Part shown: positions 27,672 through 35,327 of the stretch, piece after piece
Numbering within the stretch: position 1 is the first letter of the stretch
Layout: each line of letters starts with the position of its first letter
From: Aureimonas sp. Leaf427
GTDB taxonomy: Bacteria > Pseudomonadota > Alphaproteobacteria > Rhizobiales > Rhizobiaceae
Length of the DNA: 64,000 bases
Direction: 5' to 3'
Assembly (NCBI RefSeq): GCF_001425485.1
Contig: NZ_LMQW01000005.1
Location: 48,074 to 112,073, forward strand
Notes under the pieces: model-generated
Seen by the model: the letters and a program-made list of their open reading frames with translations, nothing else
The model's database searches: none
Told to the model about the DNA's origin: nothing
Made by a program: the position numbers and the translations under genes

Positions 27672-28019
27672 TCAGATCGCCGCGACGACGATGATCTCGA
27701 CCCGGTAGTCCGGCGTCGCCAGGGCGATATTGCCGCCGGTCGCGCGGGCCGGCGGATTGGCCGTGTCGACCCAGCCGTCCCAGACCGCGTTCATCGCGCC
27801 GAAATCGGCGATGTCAGCGAGCCAGATCGTGGCGGAGAGGATCTTCGACTTGTCCGTGCCGGCCTCCGCGAGGAGACGGTCGATCTCGGAGAGAATCGTC
27901 TTGGTCTGCGCGGCGACGTCGTCGCCGGGCTTGCCGACCTGTCCGGCCAGATAGACCGTGTCCTTGTGGATGACGGCCTGCGACATGCGCGGGCCCGGCT
28001 CGAAGCGGCGGATGGTCAT
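27672..28019 (-). CDS. RidA family protein
   Basis: A 115-residue protein of the YjgF/RidA family. Classical RidA hydrolyses reactive enamine/imine intermediates produced by PLP enzymes. The protein shows the usual trimeric fold pattern and the end motif NPPARATGGNIALATPDYRVEIIVVA. The canonical catalytic Arg appears to be kept within the PARA segment. This small clade also includes proteins of catabolic operons (RutC-like), and a pyrimidine pathway begins 0.9 kb away, but it is transcribed away from it. Confidence 0.88.
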   Translation of the reverse strand: MTIRRFEPGPRMSQAVIHKDTVYLAGQVGKPGDDVAAQTKTILSEIDRLLAEAGTDKSKILSATIWLADIADFGAMNAVWDGWVDTANPPARATGGNIALATPDYRVEIIVVAAI

Positions 28020-28102
28020 GGGGACGAGGATCCTCTGGAATCAAAGACGGGCCACGCTCTAGCAGGCGCGCCCCGTTCTCGAAAGCCGCCGGACCCCGCC
28101 TC

Positions 28103-28205
28103 GAGTGTGTCCGGGATAAGTGGAAACCGGTTATCCCGAAAAGACAAACGAAATCAAAGAAAGCTCGAGTCTGGCTGGTTCAGAATGAACCTGACGGACT
28201 CGAGC
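28103..28205. repeat. Rhizobiales-type palindromic intergenic repeat
   Basis: Two hairpins lie side by side. The first pairs CGGGATAA (28112-28119) with TTATCCCG (28131-28138) around GTGGAAACCGG. The second pairs GCTCGAGTC (28163-28171) with GACTCGAGC (28197-28205), with an inner GGTTCA/TGAACC pair. The GTGGAAACCGGTT core followed by an A-rich spacer and a second palindrome resembles a widespread rhizobial intergenic repeat. The second hairpin also lies 12 bases past the doxX stop and is followed on the minus strand by a T-rich tract, so it may serve as its terminator. Confidence 0.65.
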
Positions 28206-28217
28206 CCCGCCGCCGCC

Positions 28218-28625
28218 TCAGAGCGTGCGCGAGCGCGATCCGTCCACGCTGTAGGGGCCGGCGCCGCGGGCCGCGAAATAGAGGAAGATGAAGCAGAAGA
28301 GGATCGCTCCGTCGCCGCCGTTGACGACGGGATAGAAGCTCGACGGCGCGTGGAACATCCAGTAGGCGACCGCCATCTCGCCGGCCAGAAGGAAGGCGAC
28401 GGGCCGCGTGAAGAGGCCGATGACGATCAAAAGCCCGCCGACGAACTCCAGCACCGCGCCGATCCAAAACAGGCTGAGAACTGCCGGAAGCCCGCTCTCC
28501 GGCGCGACCGGAAACCCGAAGAGCTTCTGCGTGCCGTGCTCCATGAAGAGAAGGCCGGCGATGATGCGCAGAGCCGTCAGCGCGTAGGGCGCGTAGGCGG
28601 CGGCTTGGTCGGTGCGGGTCGACAT
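28218..28625 (-). CDS. DoxX family membrane protein
   Basis: A 135-residue integral membrane protein with four helices. ALRIIAGLLFMEHGTQKLFGF at residues 17-37 is the typical DoxX opening, and the later GLLIVIGLFTRPVAFLLAGEMAVAYW is equally conserved. DoxX proteins are linked to redox or stress functions in some species, but the role here is unknown. It is divergent from preT, with 255 bases between them holding a RutR-like site. Confidence 0.88.
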   Translation of the reverse strand: MSTRTDQAAAYAPYALTALRIIAGLLFMEHGTQKLFGFPVAPESGLPAVLSLFWIGAVLEFVGGLLIVIGLFTRPVAFLLAGEMAVAYWMFHAPSSFYPVVNGGDGAILFCFIFLYFAARGAGPYSVDGSRSRTL

Positions 28626-28758
28626 GGGATCGAAGCTCCTGGTGGACGATCGTGCGGAGAGAGTTCCGGCGCGGCGAAAGCTAGCAGCTTCGTGCGGCCT
28701 GTCGAGGCACCGGATGCAGGTCAAACACACCGCTTCACGCCCTTCGGGAAGCAAATCT

Positions 28759-28774
28759 TTGACCGTTTGATAAA
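28759..28774. promoter_or_regulatory. RutR-like operator upstream of preT
   Basis: The 16-base sequence TTGACCGTTTGATAAA matches the E. coli RutR consensus TTGACCA-N2-TGGTCAA at 11 of 14 fixed positions. It lies 107 bases before the preT start in an AT-rich island. A better copy lies between rutR and the aminotransferase gene at 33892-33907. The consensus is from memory of E. coli RutR; binding here is inference. Confidence 0.5.
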
Positions 28775-28880
28775 AAAATTGACGCTGCCGACCTTTTGGG
28801 CTCATCTTCGTTTGGAACGGTTCTCGACTGCGACGCGCGCCAGTGGCCTCGCGGTTCCTCGACGAAGAGGCAGGTGGCCC

Positions 28881-30248
28881 ATGAACGAACTGCGTCCCTT
28901 CAGCCCCGACATCGCTGCAGCACGTCTTCGGCCCGACGATCTGGCCCGCAATTTCGACGATCTCCATCCGCCGCTGACGTCCCACGAGGCGCTGGTCGAG
29001 GCCGACCGCTGCTATTTCTGCTACGACGCGCCCTGCATGCAGGCCTGTCCGACCACGATCGACATCCCGCTCTTCATCCGCGAGATTCAGGCCGGCAATC
29101 CGACGGGCGCGGCCAAGACGATCCTCTCCTCCAACATTCTCGGCGGCATGTGCGCCCGGGTCTGTCCGACCGAGACGCTCTGCGAGGAGGTCTGCGTGCG
29201 CGAGGTCGCGGAGGGCAAGCCGGTGAAGATCGGCATGCTCCAGCGCTTCGCGACCGACCATCTCATGGCGCGCGGCGAGCATCCCTTCACCCGGGCGCCC
29301 GAGACGGGCCGGCGCATCGCCGTCGTCGGCGCGGGGCCTGCCGGCCTTTCCTGCGCCCACCGCCTCGCCATGCTCGGCCACGACGTCACCGTCTACGACG
29401 CCCGTCCGAAGGCCGGCGGTCTCGATGAATACGGCATCGCCGCCTACAAGGCGGTCGACGATTTCGCTCAACGCGAAGTGGCCTTCCTTCTGAAGATCGG
29501 CGGCATCACGATCGAGACCGGCCGCGCGCTCGGCCGCGACTTCGATCTCGATGCGCTCGGCAAAGCCTTCGACGCCGTCTTCCTCGGATTGGGGTTGTCA
29601 GGTGTCAACGCGCTCGGCCTCGACGGAGAGACCGCGTCCGGCATCCACGATGCCGTGTCCTGGATCGCCGAACTGCGTCAGGCGGACGACCTCTCGTCGC
29701 TCGCCATCGGGCGCCGCGTCGTGGTCATCGGCGGCGGCATGACGGCGGTGGATGCCGCCGTGCAGGCCAAGGCGCTCGGCGCGGAGGAGGTGACGCTCGT
29801 CTATCGGCGGGGCCGCGAGGCGATGAACGCCTCCGGCTTCGAGCAGGACCTCGCCCAGACCCGCGGCGTCCAGCTGCGCTGCAACCTCCAGCCCAAGGCT
29901 CTTCTCACGAGCGGCGGCCATGTCTCCGGCATCGAGCTCGAGCGCACCGCCACGATCGACGGCCGCCTCGTCGGCACGGGAGAGACGGTGATCGTGGAAG
30001 CCGACCAGATCTTCAAGGCGATCGGCCAGAGCTTCTCCGAACCCGGCCTCGGCGCATCGATCGCCCTGGAGCGCGGCCGCATCAAGGTCGACGCGGACCA
30101 CCGCACCAGCGTGCCCGGCATCTGGGCCGGCGGCGACTGCATCTCGGAGGGCGACGACCTCACCGTGATCGCCGTCGAGGACGGCAAGATCGCGGCGATG
30201 GATATTCACGCCGCGCTGACGGGCGCGGCGCGGTTGGCGGCGGAGTGA
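28881..30248 (+). CDS. preT: Dihydropyrimidine dehydrogenase subunit PreT
   Basis: The FAD/NAD(P)H and Fe-S subunit of the NAD-dependent dihydropyrimidine dehydrogenase, passing electrons to PreA for reduction of uracil and thymine. The 455-residue product is GltD-like: N-terminal cysteine clusters (CYFCYDAPCMQACP, CARVCPTETLCEEVC, residues 44-115), an FAD site VVGAGPAGLSCAHR and an NAD(P)H site VIGGGMTAVDAA, then the final GDCISEGDDLTVIAVEDGK. The ATG follows AGGTGG. The partner preA lies 610 bases downstream instead of adjacent because a hicBA module sits between them on the other strand. Confidence 0.94.
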   Translation: MNELRPFSPDIAAARLRPDDLARNFDDLHPPLTSHEALVEADRCYFCYDAPCMQACPTTIDIPLFIREIQAGNPTGAAKTILSSNILGGMCARVCPTETLCEEVCVREVAEGKPVKIGMLQRFATDHLMARGEHPFTRAPETGRRIAVVGAGPAGLSCAHRLAMLGHDVTVYDARPKAGGLDEYGIAAYKAVDDFAQREVAFLLKIGGITIETGRALGRDFDLDALGKAFDAVFLGLGLSGVNALGLDGETASGIHDAVSWIAELRQADDLSSLAIGRRVVVIGGGMTAVDAAVQAKALGAEEVTLVYRRGREAMNASGFEQDLAQTRGVQLRCNLQPKALLTSGGHVSGIELERTATIDGRLVGTGETVIVEADQIFKAIGQSFSEPGLGASIALERGRIKVDADHRTSVPGIWAGGDCISEGDDLTVIAVEDGKIAAMDIHAALTGAARLAAE

Positions 30249-30259
30249 GGTCGATGCCT

Positions 30260-30493
30260 TCAGCCGAGCGCCCGACGGAACGCCTCTTCGGTGAGGCCGC
30301 TCTGCTCCAGGATCGCCCGCAGCGTTCCGATCGGCAGGTCGCGATGGCCGTGAACCGGCACGACGATGGTTCGTTTGGGCGGACCGGGGTGAACGAGCTT
30401 ATGATGGCTTCCGCGAACGCGCTCGACGACGAAGCCCGATCGTTCCAAGGCCTTGACGACGTCGCGTGCGGACAGGACGGGGAACTTCGCCAA
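30260..30493 (-). CDS. hicA: HicA toxin (mRNA interferase)
   Basis: A 77-residue double-stranded-RNA-binding-fold toxin that cleaves mRNA. The catalytic motif G28-S29-H30 (RVRGSHHKLVHPG) and the later IVVPVHGHRDLPIGTLRAILEQSGL are typical of HicA. It follows hicB by six bases and is transcribed opposite to preT and preA, between which it lies. The HicB-first order is less usual than hicA-hicB. Confidence 0.93.
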   Translation of the reverse strand: MAKFPVLSARDVVKALERSGFVVERVRGSHHKLVHPGPPKRTIVVPVHGHRDLPIGTLRAILEQSGLTEEAFRRALG

Positions 30494-30499
30494 GCCGCT

Positions 30500-30730
30500 T
30501 CAGGCCGCGACGGTCAATTGTTCGATGCGGGTCGGAACGTCGGCCGGAATGTCTCGGCCGTCTTCCCGGTAATCCTCGATCATGAGTTCGATGGCTTCGC
30601 GAGCGTTCGCCATCGATTCCTCGAGCGTCAGTCCATAGCTGACGATCTCCGGAAAGGCGGGAACGCGCACGGTGTACCCGCCCTCGGGCTCGGGTTGAAG
30701 ATTGATCGTGAACCGATGCTCGCTCGCCAT
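30500..30730 (-). CDS. hicB: HicB antitoxin, short form
   Basis: A 76-residue antitoxin with the partial RNase H-like HicB fold (PEPEGGYTVRVPAFPEIVSYGLTLEESMANAREAIELMIEDY). It neutralises HicA by binding it. The usual C-terminal helix-turn-helix or ribbon-helix-helix is missing, so it may not repress transcription by itself. The chosen start follows GGAG at good spacing; an ATG 13 codons upstream lacks family similarity. It is divergent from preA, with two repeated dyads in the shared interval. Confidence 0.9.
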   Translation of the reverse strand: MASEHRFTINLQPEPEGGYTVRVPAFPEIVSYGLTLEESMANAREAIELMIEDYREDGRDIPADVPTRIEQLTVAA

Positions 30731-30785
30731 TCGCCCAACTCCGTGCCGCCCGATCACAGCCGTTTTCATACCACCGATCCCGCCG

Positions 30786-30835
30786 GATGCCGACCGGGAT
30801 TCTCCTGCCTGCCCGATGCCGACCGGCATTCTCCT
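30786..30835. repeat. Two direct repeats, each a short dyad
   Basis: The 21-base unit GATGCCGACCGGsATTCTCCT occurs twice (30786-30806 and 30815-30835, one mismatch), offset by 29 bases. The core ATGCC-GACC-GGCAT is palindromic, perfect in the second copy. The repeats lie between the hicB start and the preA start, so they could be an operator for either transcript, or a simple duplication. Confidence 0.7.
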
Positions 30836-30857
30836 TGCGTGAAAGAAGGGTGACGAC

Positions 30858-32207
30858 ATGGCCGACCTTTCCACCACCTTCCTCGGCATCCGCTCGCCGA
30901 ACCCGTTCTGGCTGGCCTCCGCGCCGCCGACCGACAAGGAGTACAACGTCCAGCGCGCCTACGAGGCGGGCTGGGGCGGGGTCGTCTGGAAGACGCTGGG
31001 CGAGGCCGGGCCCTCCGTCGTCAACGTCAACGGGCCGCGCTACGGCGCCATCCACGGACCGGACCGCCGCCTGCTCGGCCTCAACAATATCGAGCTGATT
31101 ACCGACCGCGATCTTGACACCAATCTGGAGGAGATGGCGCGGGTCAAGCGCAACTGGCCGGACCGGGCGCTGATCGCATCGCTGATGGTGCCTTGCGACG
31201 AGAAGAGCTGGCAGGACATTCTCTCGCGCGTGGACGAGACCGTGTGCGACGGGCTGGAACTGAACTTCGGCTGCCCCCACGGCATGAGCGAACGCGGCAT
31301 GGGCGCGGCGGTCGGGCAGGTGCCCGAATACATCGAAATGGTCGCGCGCTGGTGCAAGGAGAAGTCGAAGCTCCCGGTCATCGTGAAGCTGACGCCGAAC
31401 ATCACCGACATCCGCTATCCCGCGCGCGCCGCGAAGCGGGGCGGGGCGGACGCGGTCTCGCTGATCAACACGATCTCCTCCATCGTCTCGATCGATCTCG
31501 ACAAATTCGCGCCGACGCCGACGATCGACGGCAAGGGCAGCCATGGCGGCTATTGCGGCCCGGCGGTTAAGCCGATCGCCCTCAACATGGTCGCCGAGAT
31601 CGCGCGCGACGGCGAGACGCGAGGGCTTCCCATCTCCGGCATCGGCGGCATCACGACTTGGCGAGACGCCGCCGAGTTCATCTCGCTCGGCTGCGGCACG
31701 GTCCAGGTCTGCACGGCGGCCATGACCTACGGTTTCAAGGTCGTGAAGGAGATGGCCTCCGGCCTCTCCGACTGGATGGACGAGAAGGGCTACGCCACGA
31801 TCGAGGACTTTCGCGGCCGCGCGGCGCCGAACGTCACCGACTGGCAGTATCTAAACCTCAACTACGTGACGAAGGCGCGGATCGACCAGGATCTCTGCAT
31901 CAAATGCGGCCGCTGCCACATCGCCTGCGAGGACACGTCCCATCAGGCGATCACCAGCATGGTCGACGGCGCGAGGCGCTTCGAGGTGATCGACGAGGAA
32001 TGCGTCGGCTGCAATCTCTGCGTCAACGTCTGCCCGGTCGAGGACTGCATCTCCATGGAGCAGATCACCGGCTGGGACCCCCGAACCGAAAAGCCGATCC
32101 CGGCGGAATATTCCAACTGGACGGTCCACGGCAACAACCCCATGCGCCGCGAGACGCTGCAATTCGCGCCGGAGCCGATGGTGCGGGAAGCCGAGCCGGC
32201 TGAGTGA
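30858..32207 (+). CDS. preA: NAD-dependent dihydropyrimidine dehydrogenase subunit PreA
   Basis: The catalytic subunit that reduces uracil and thymine to 5,6-dihydro forms with electrons from PreT. The 449-residue product is a dihydroorotate-dehydrogenase-like FMN barrel (residues 1-335), with NFGCPHGMSERGMGAAVGQ carrying the active-site Cys loop, followed by a two-[4Fe-4S] ferredoxin domain: CIKCGRCHIACEDT and CVGCNLCVNVCPVEDC. It ends five bases from the convergent HEPN-like gene. Its leader contains the repeated dyads and the divergent hicB start. Confidence 0.95.
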   Translation: MADLSTTFLGIRSPNPFWLASAPPTDKEYNVQRAYEAGWGGVVWKTLGEAGPSVVNVNGPRYGAIHGPDRRLLGLNNIELITDRDLDTNLEEMARVKRNWPDRALIASLMVPCDEKSWQDILSRVDETVCDGLELNFGCPHGMSERGMGAAVGQVPEYIEMVARWCKEKSKLPVIVKLTPNITDIRYPARAAKRGGADAVSLINTISSIVSIDLDKFAPTPTIDGKGSHGGYCGPAVKPIALNMVAEIARDGETRGLPISGIGGITTWRDAAEFISLGCGTVQVCTAAMTYGFKVVKEMASGLSDWMDEKGYATIEDFRGRAAPNVTDWQYLNLNYVTKARIDQDLCIKCGRCHIACEDTSHQAITSMVDGARRFEVIDEECVGCNLCVNVCPVEDCISMEQITGWDPRTEKPIPAEYSNWTVHGNNPMRRETLQFAPEPMVREAEPAE

Positions 32208-32212
32208 TGCGA

Positions 32213-32725
32213 TCAGAACGAGGGAGGAAAGGCGAGAAGCGTGAGAAAGCGCTTACGGGCAACGCCGTCGGCGCCGTTCAACCGGGCGATGATTTCGCGG
32301 CTGCTGGTAATGGCCGACTTCGCGTCGGACGTTTTCAATCGGACCGCGGGATCGTAGTCCGCGTCGTGGCGCGCCTCCTGTAGAGCCGGCAGGAGGGTGG
32401 CGATCACACGCAGATCCTGCCCGAAACCGTCGGTCGGAACATGCCTTGCGATCCGCTTGCTGGGCTTATGCTTCGCAACTTCGATCAGAAGTTCTTTCAA
32501 TGCTTTATGGCTGATGCTCCGATAGATGAGTTGGTACTCGTTCGCTTGGCGTTTCGTGCCCCCAATGAACTCGTCCGCTACGGACGTCAGGACGGCGTGA
32601 AAAGCCGCGTAGTAGGCGCTCGATATCGCGCGACGAATATCGACCTGTCGCGGCGGACCCGCTGGCGGCGCTTCGATCAGCCGCTCCGCCTGGTCGAGAA
32701 GATGCTGTGGGTTAAGAACGGCCAA
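32213..32725 (-). CDS. HEPN-like protein, putative toxin of a two-gene module
   Basis: A 170-residue all-helical protein. Residues 28-48 (RRAISSAYYAAFHAVLTS) match the SxAYYAxFH helix of the HEPN/UPF0332 superfamily, which contains many ribonuclease toxins. The canonical catalytic R-x4-6-H motif is not obvious: the nearest candidate, RIARH, has too short a spacing, so enzymatic activity is doubtful from sequence. It begins inside the end of the upstream acidic gene (14-base overlap). The pair lies between preA and rutR, on the opposite strand to the pathway genes. Toxin status is inference. Confidence 0.65.
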   Translation of the reverse strand: MAVLNPQHLLDQAERLIEAPPAGPPRQVDIRRAISSAYYAAFHAVLTSVADEFIGGTKRQANEYQLIYRSISHKALKELLIEVAKHKPSKRIARHVPTDGFGQDLRVIATLLPALQEARHDADYDPAVRLKTSDAKSAITSSREIIARLNGADGVARKRFLTLLAFPPSF

Positions 32726-33056
32726 GGGGCACGCGGGTCATGTTGGAAACGTCGTCGTCCTCTTCGGTCTCGTCCTCGATCTGAATTTCGCCGGCCTCCC
32801 CGTAGCCGATATAGGCAAAGCGCTCTTCGCCCGCGGTTGTGAGTTCATCCTGGAGATCGAGGGCGGCGTCGCCGAGAGTGCCGCCCAGCAGCGTATCGAT
32901 CTGACCTTCTTTCGCGACGATGACGACCTTGACGGCTTCGTTGCCCGAGGAGTCGATGAACTCGTCGACAAGGGCCCCGTCGATCGCACCCTCCCCGAAA
33001 TGACGTTTGTAGATGCGGACTGCGGCATCGCGGATCGTGGTCATATCGAGTCGCAT
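32712..33056 (-). CDS. Small acidic protein paired with the HEPN-like gene
   Basis: A 114-residue protein I do not recognise. It has an alternating alpha/beta pattern, a central VKVVIVAKEGQIDTLLGG segment and a strongly acidic C-terminal part (IEDETEEDDD). The start at MRLDMTTIRD follows GGAG at good spacing; an ATG nine codons upstream is weaker. It precedes and overlaps the HEPN-like gene by 14 bases, as an antitoxin would. It has no nucleotidyltransferase motif, so this is not an ordinary HEPN-MNT pair. Function is inferred only from arrangement. Confidence 0.62.
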   Translation of the reverse strand: MRLDMTTIRDAAVRIYKRHFGEGAIDGALVDEFIDSSGNEAVKVVIVAKEGQIDTLLGGTLGDAALDLQDELTTAGEERFAYIGYGEAGEIQIEDETEEDDDVSNMTRVPLGRS

Positions 33057-33123
33057 GGCGATCTCCGGATTTCTACTTTCCATAGCGTTTAAGTCTGACC
33101 CAGGCCCGAGTCGAGGTCTGCGC

Positions 33124-33774
33124 CTATCTCGGCCGCACCCCGTTCAGCACGATCGTCAGCACCGCCTGGGCGCTTTGCTCGGCGAAGCCGGGGCGGCCGA
33201 CTTCCGTGCCGAGGATGGCGCGGATCTGGGTGTCGAAATCGGCATAGGTCTGCGTCGTCGCCCAGATGGCGAAGAGAAGGTGGAAGGGATCGACCGGGGC
33301 GAGGCGCCCGTCCGTGACCCAGGTCCGGATGACGCCGGCCTTCTCGTGGACGAGGCTCTTCAGCCGCGTCTTCAGGAAGTCGCCGATGGCGGGCGCGCCG
33401 CTCAGCATCTCGCCGGCGAAGAGGCGGGAGGCCTCGGGGCGCTCCATGGAGAGCTCGATCTTCCGCGTGATGTAGCGCCGGAGTTCCTCGATCGGATCGC
33501 CGGCCGGGTCGAGCCGCTCCAGGGGGGCGAGCCATTCGTCGAGCGTCGCCTCCAGCACGGCGGCATAGATGTCCTGCTTGCGCTTGAAGTAGTAGAGGAG
33601 ATTGGGCTTCGACATGCCGGCGCGCGCCGCGATCTGATCGAGCGTCGAGCCGCGAAAGCCGTGGATGGAGAAGACCTGCAGCGCCGCATCGAGGATCGTT
33701 CCGCGATTGATCGCCTGGATGCGCGTCGTGCGCGGCTCGTCCTGCAAGGGGTTCGGATCGACCTTGGCATCCAT
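33124..33774 (-). CDS. rutR: TetR-family regulator of pyrimidine catabolism (RutR type)
   Basis: A 216-residue TetR repressor with an N-terminal helix-turn-helix (ILDAALQVFSIHGFRGSTLDQIAARAGMSKPNLLYYFKRKQDIY) and a RutR-like C-terminal domain. In E. coli RutR responds to uracil and thymine. The start at MDAKVDPNP follows AGAGG. It is divergent from the beta-alanine aminotransferase gene with a TTGAC-N6-GTCAA palindrome between them, and a second similar site precedes preT, which supports control of the whole locus. Confidence 0.85.
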   Translation of the reverse strand: MDAKVDPNPLQDEPRTTRIQAINRGTILDAALQVFSIHGFRGSTLDQIAARAGMSKPNLLYYFKRKQDIYAAVLEATLDEWLAPLERLDPAGDPIEELRRYITRKIELSMERPEASRLFAGEMLSGAPAIGDFLKTRLKSLVHEKAGVIRTWVTDGRLAPVDPFHLLFAIWATTQTYADFDTQIRAILGTEVGRPGFAEQSAQAVLTIVLNGVRPR

Positions 33775-33891
33775 CCCGGCAGGACCTCTCTTCGACCCGT
33801 GCGCCGCACCATGCGGAGCGCCTTGTGGAGCCGGCACCGGAGCGCCGCCGAAGCGGCTTGACCGGCTCCGAACCACCTTCTAGCCTCCATT

Positions 33892-33907
33892 TTGACCATC
33901 CAGTCAA
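33892..33907. promoter_or_regulatory. RutR-like operator between rutR and the aminotransferase gene
   Basis: TTGACCATCCAGTCAA is an imperfect palindrome (TTGAC / GTCAA around six bases) agreeing with 12 of 14 fixed positions of the E. coli RutR consensus TTGACCA-N2-TGGTCAA. A lone TTGACC half-site lies 34 bases to the left at 33858. Its place in the divergent interval fits control of both transcripts. Confidence 0.68.
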
Positions 33908-33965
33908 GAAACCGGAAAAGCCGCGGATCGAGCGAGCGCCGGGGACATCGGAGCCGCTGCCCGCC

Positions 33966-35327
33966 ATGAACGAGACCCTTTCCATTCGGGACGGCCAGCC
34001 CGTTTCCAACAGTCCCGTCGCGCCGAACAATCTGGAAGCCTTCTGGATGCCGTTCACGGCGAACCGGCAGTTCAAGCAGACGCCGCGCATGTTCGTGGGC
34101 GCCAAGGATATGCACTACACGACATCGGACGGACGGCAGGTTCTCGACGCCACGGCCGGCCTCTGGTGCGTGAATGCCGGCCATTGCCGCCCGAAGATCA
34201 CCGAGGCGATCCAGAAACAGGCGGCCGAGCTCGACTATGCGCCGGCCTTCCAGATGGGACATCCGAAGGCCTTCGAGCTGGCCTCGCGTCTGGCTGCGCT
34301 GGCCCCCTCCGGCCTCGACCATGTCTTCTTCACCAATTCGGGCTCGGAATCGGTCGACACCGCGCTGAAGATCGCGCTGGCCTATCAGCGCGTGCGCGGC
34401 GAGGGCTCGCGCTTTCGGCTGATCGGGCGCGAACGCGGCTATCACGGCGTGAACTTCGGCGGCATCTCGGTCGGCGGCATCGTCGGCAACCGCAAGATGT
34501 TCGGCACTCTGCTCACCGGCGTCGATCACATGCGCCACACGCACGATCCCGAGCGCAATCCCTATCCCGTCGGCGAGGCCGAGCACGGCGTGGAACTCGC
34601 CGAAGACCTCCTGCGTATCGCGACGCTCCACGACCCCTCGACCATCGCGGCCGTCATCATCGAGCCGGTGGCCGGCTCGACCGGCGTCCTGCCGCCGCCG
34701 AAGGGCTATCTGAAGCGCCTTCGCGAGATCTGCGACCAGCACGGTATTCTCCTCATCTTCGACGAGGTCATCACGGGCTACGGACGCATGGGCGCGCCCT
34801 TCGCGGCCGACCATTTCGGCGTGACGCCGGACATCATGGTGACGGCGAAGGGGCTGACCAACGGCGTCATTCCCATGGGCGCGGTCTTCGTGAAGGACAC
34901 GATCTACGAGGCCTTCATGAACGGCCCCGAACATCTCATCGAGTTCGCCCACGGCTATACCTATTCCGGCAACCCGATCGCCTCGGCCGCGGGCCTCGCG
35001 ACGCTCGAGACCTACAAAGAAGAGGGCCTCTTCGAGCGCGCCAAGGCGCTGACCCCGCTCTGGTCCGATGCGATCCAGTCGCTGAAGGGCGAAAGGCACG
35101 TCATCGACATCCGCACGACCGGTCTCATCGGTGCCGTCGAGCTGGAGCCGATCGCGGGCCAGCCGACCAAGCGCGCCTTCGCCGCCTTCCTCGAAGCCTT
35201 CGAGCGCGGGCTTCTCATCCGCACGACCGGCGACATCATCGCGCTCTCGCCGCCGCTGATCGTCGAGGAAGCCCAGATCGGCGAGATCGTCGATACGCTG
35301 CGCTCGATCCTGCGGGGCCTGAATTGA
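33966..35327 (+). CDS. Beta-alanine/omega-amino acid:pyruvate aminotransferase
   Basis: A 453-residue class III PLP aminotransferase. It probably deaminates beta-alanine or beta-aminoisobutyrate, the end products of uracil and thymine breakdown, with pyruvate as acceptor. Features are FFTNSGSESVDTALKIALAY, the IFDEVITGYGRMG block with the PLP Asp, and the PLP Lys K295 in VTAKGLTNGVIPMGA. It is the first gene of the operon that also holds the carbamoylase, mazEF and hydA. Its stop overlaps the next start as TTGA. Confidence 0.93.
   Translation: MNETLSIRDGQPVSNSPVAPNNLEAFWMPFTANRQFKQTPRMFVGAKDMHYTTSDGRQVLDATAGLWCVNAGHCRPKITEAIQKQAAELDYAPAFQMGHPKAFELASRLAALAPSGLDHVFFTNSGSESVDTALKIALAYQRVRGEGSRFRLIGRERGYHGVNFGGISVGGIVGNRKMFGTLLTGVDHMRHTHDPERNPYPVGEAEHGVELAEDLLRIATLHDPSTIAAVIIEPVAGSTGVLPPPKGYLKRLREICDQHGILLIFDEVITGYGRMGAPFAADHFGVTPDIMVTAKGLTNGVIPMGAVFVKDTIYEAFMNGPEHLIEFAHGYTYSGNPIASAAGLATLETYKEEGLFERAKALTPLWSDAIQSLKGERHVIDIRTTGLIGAVELEPIAGQPTKRAFAAFLEAFERGLLIRTTGDIIALSPPLIVEEAQIGEIVDTLRSILRGLN

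Noticed and set aside
28779..28784. TTGACG near preT as a second RutR half-site
   Set aside because: It lacks a partner half-site and fits a -35 promoter element equally well.
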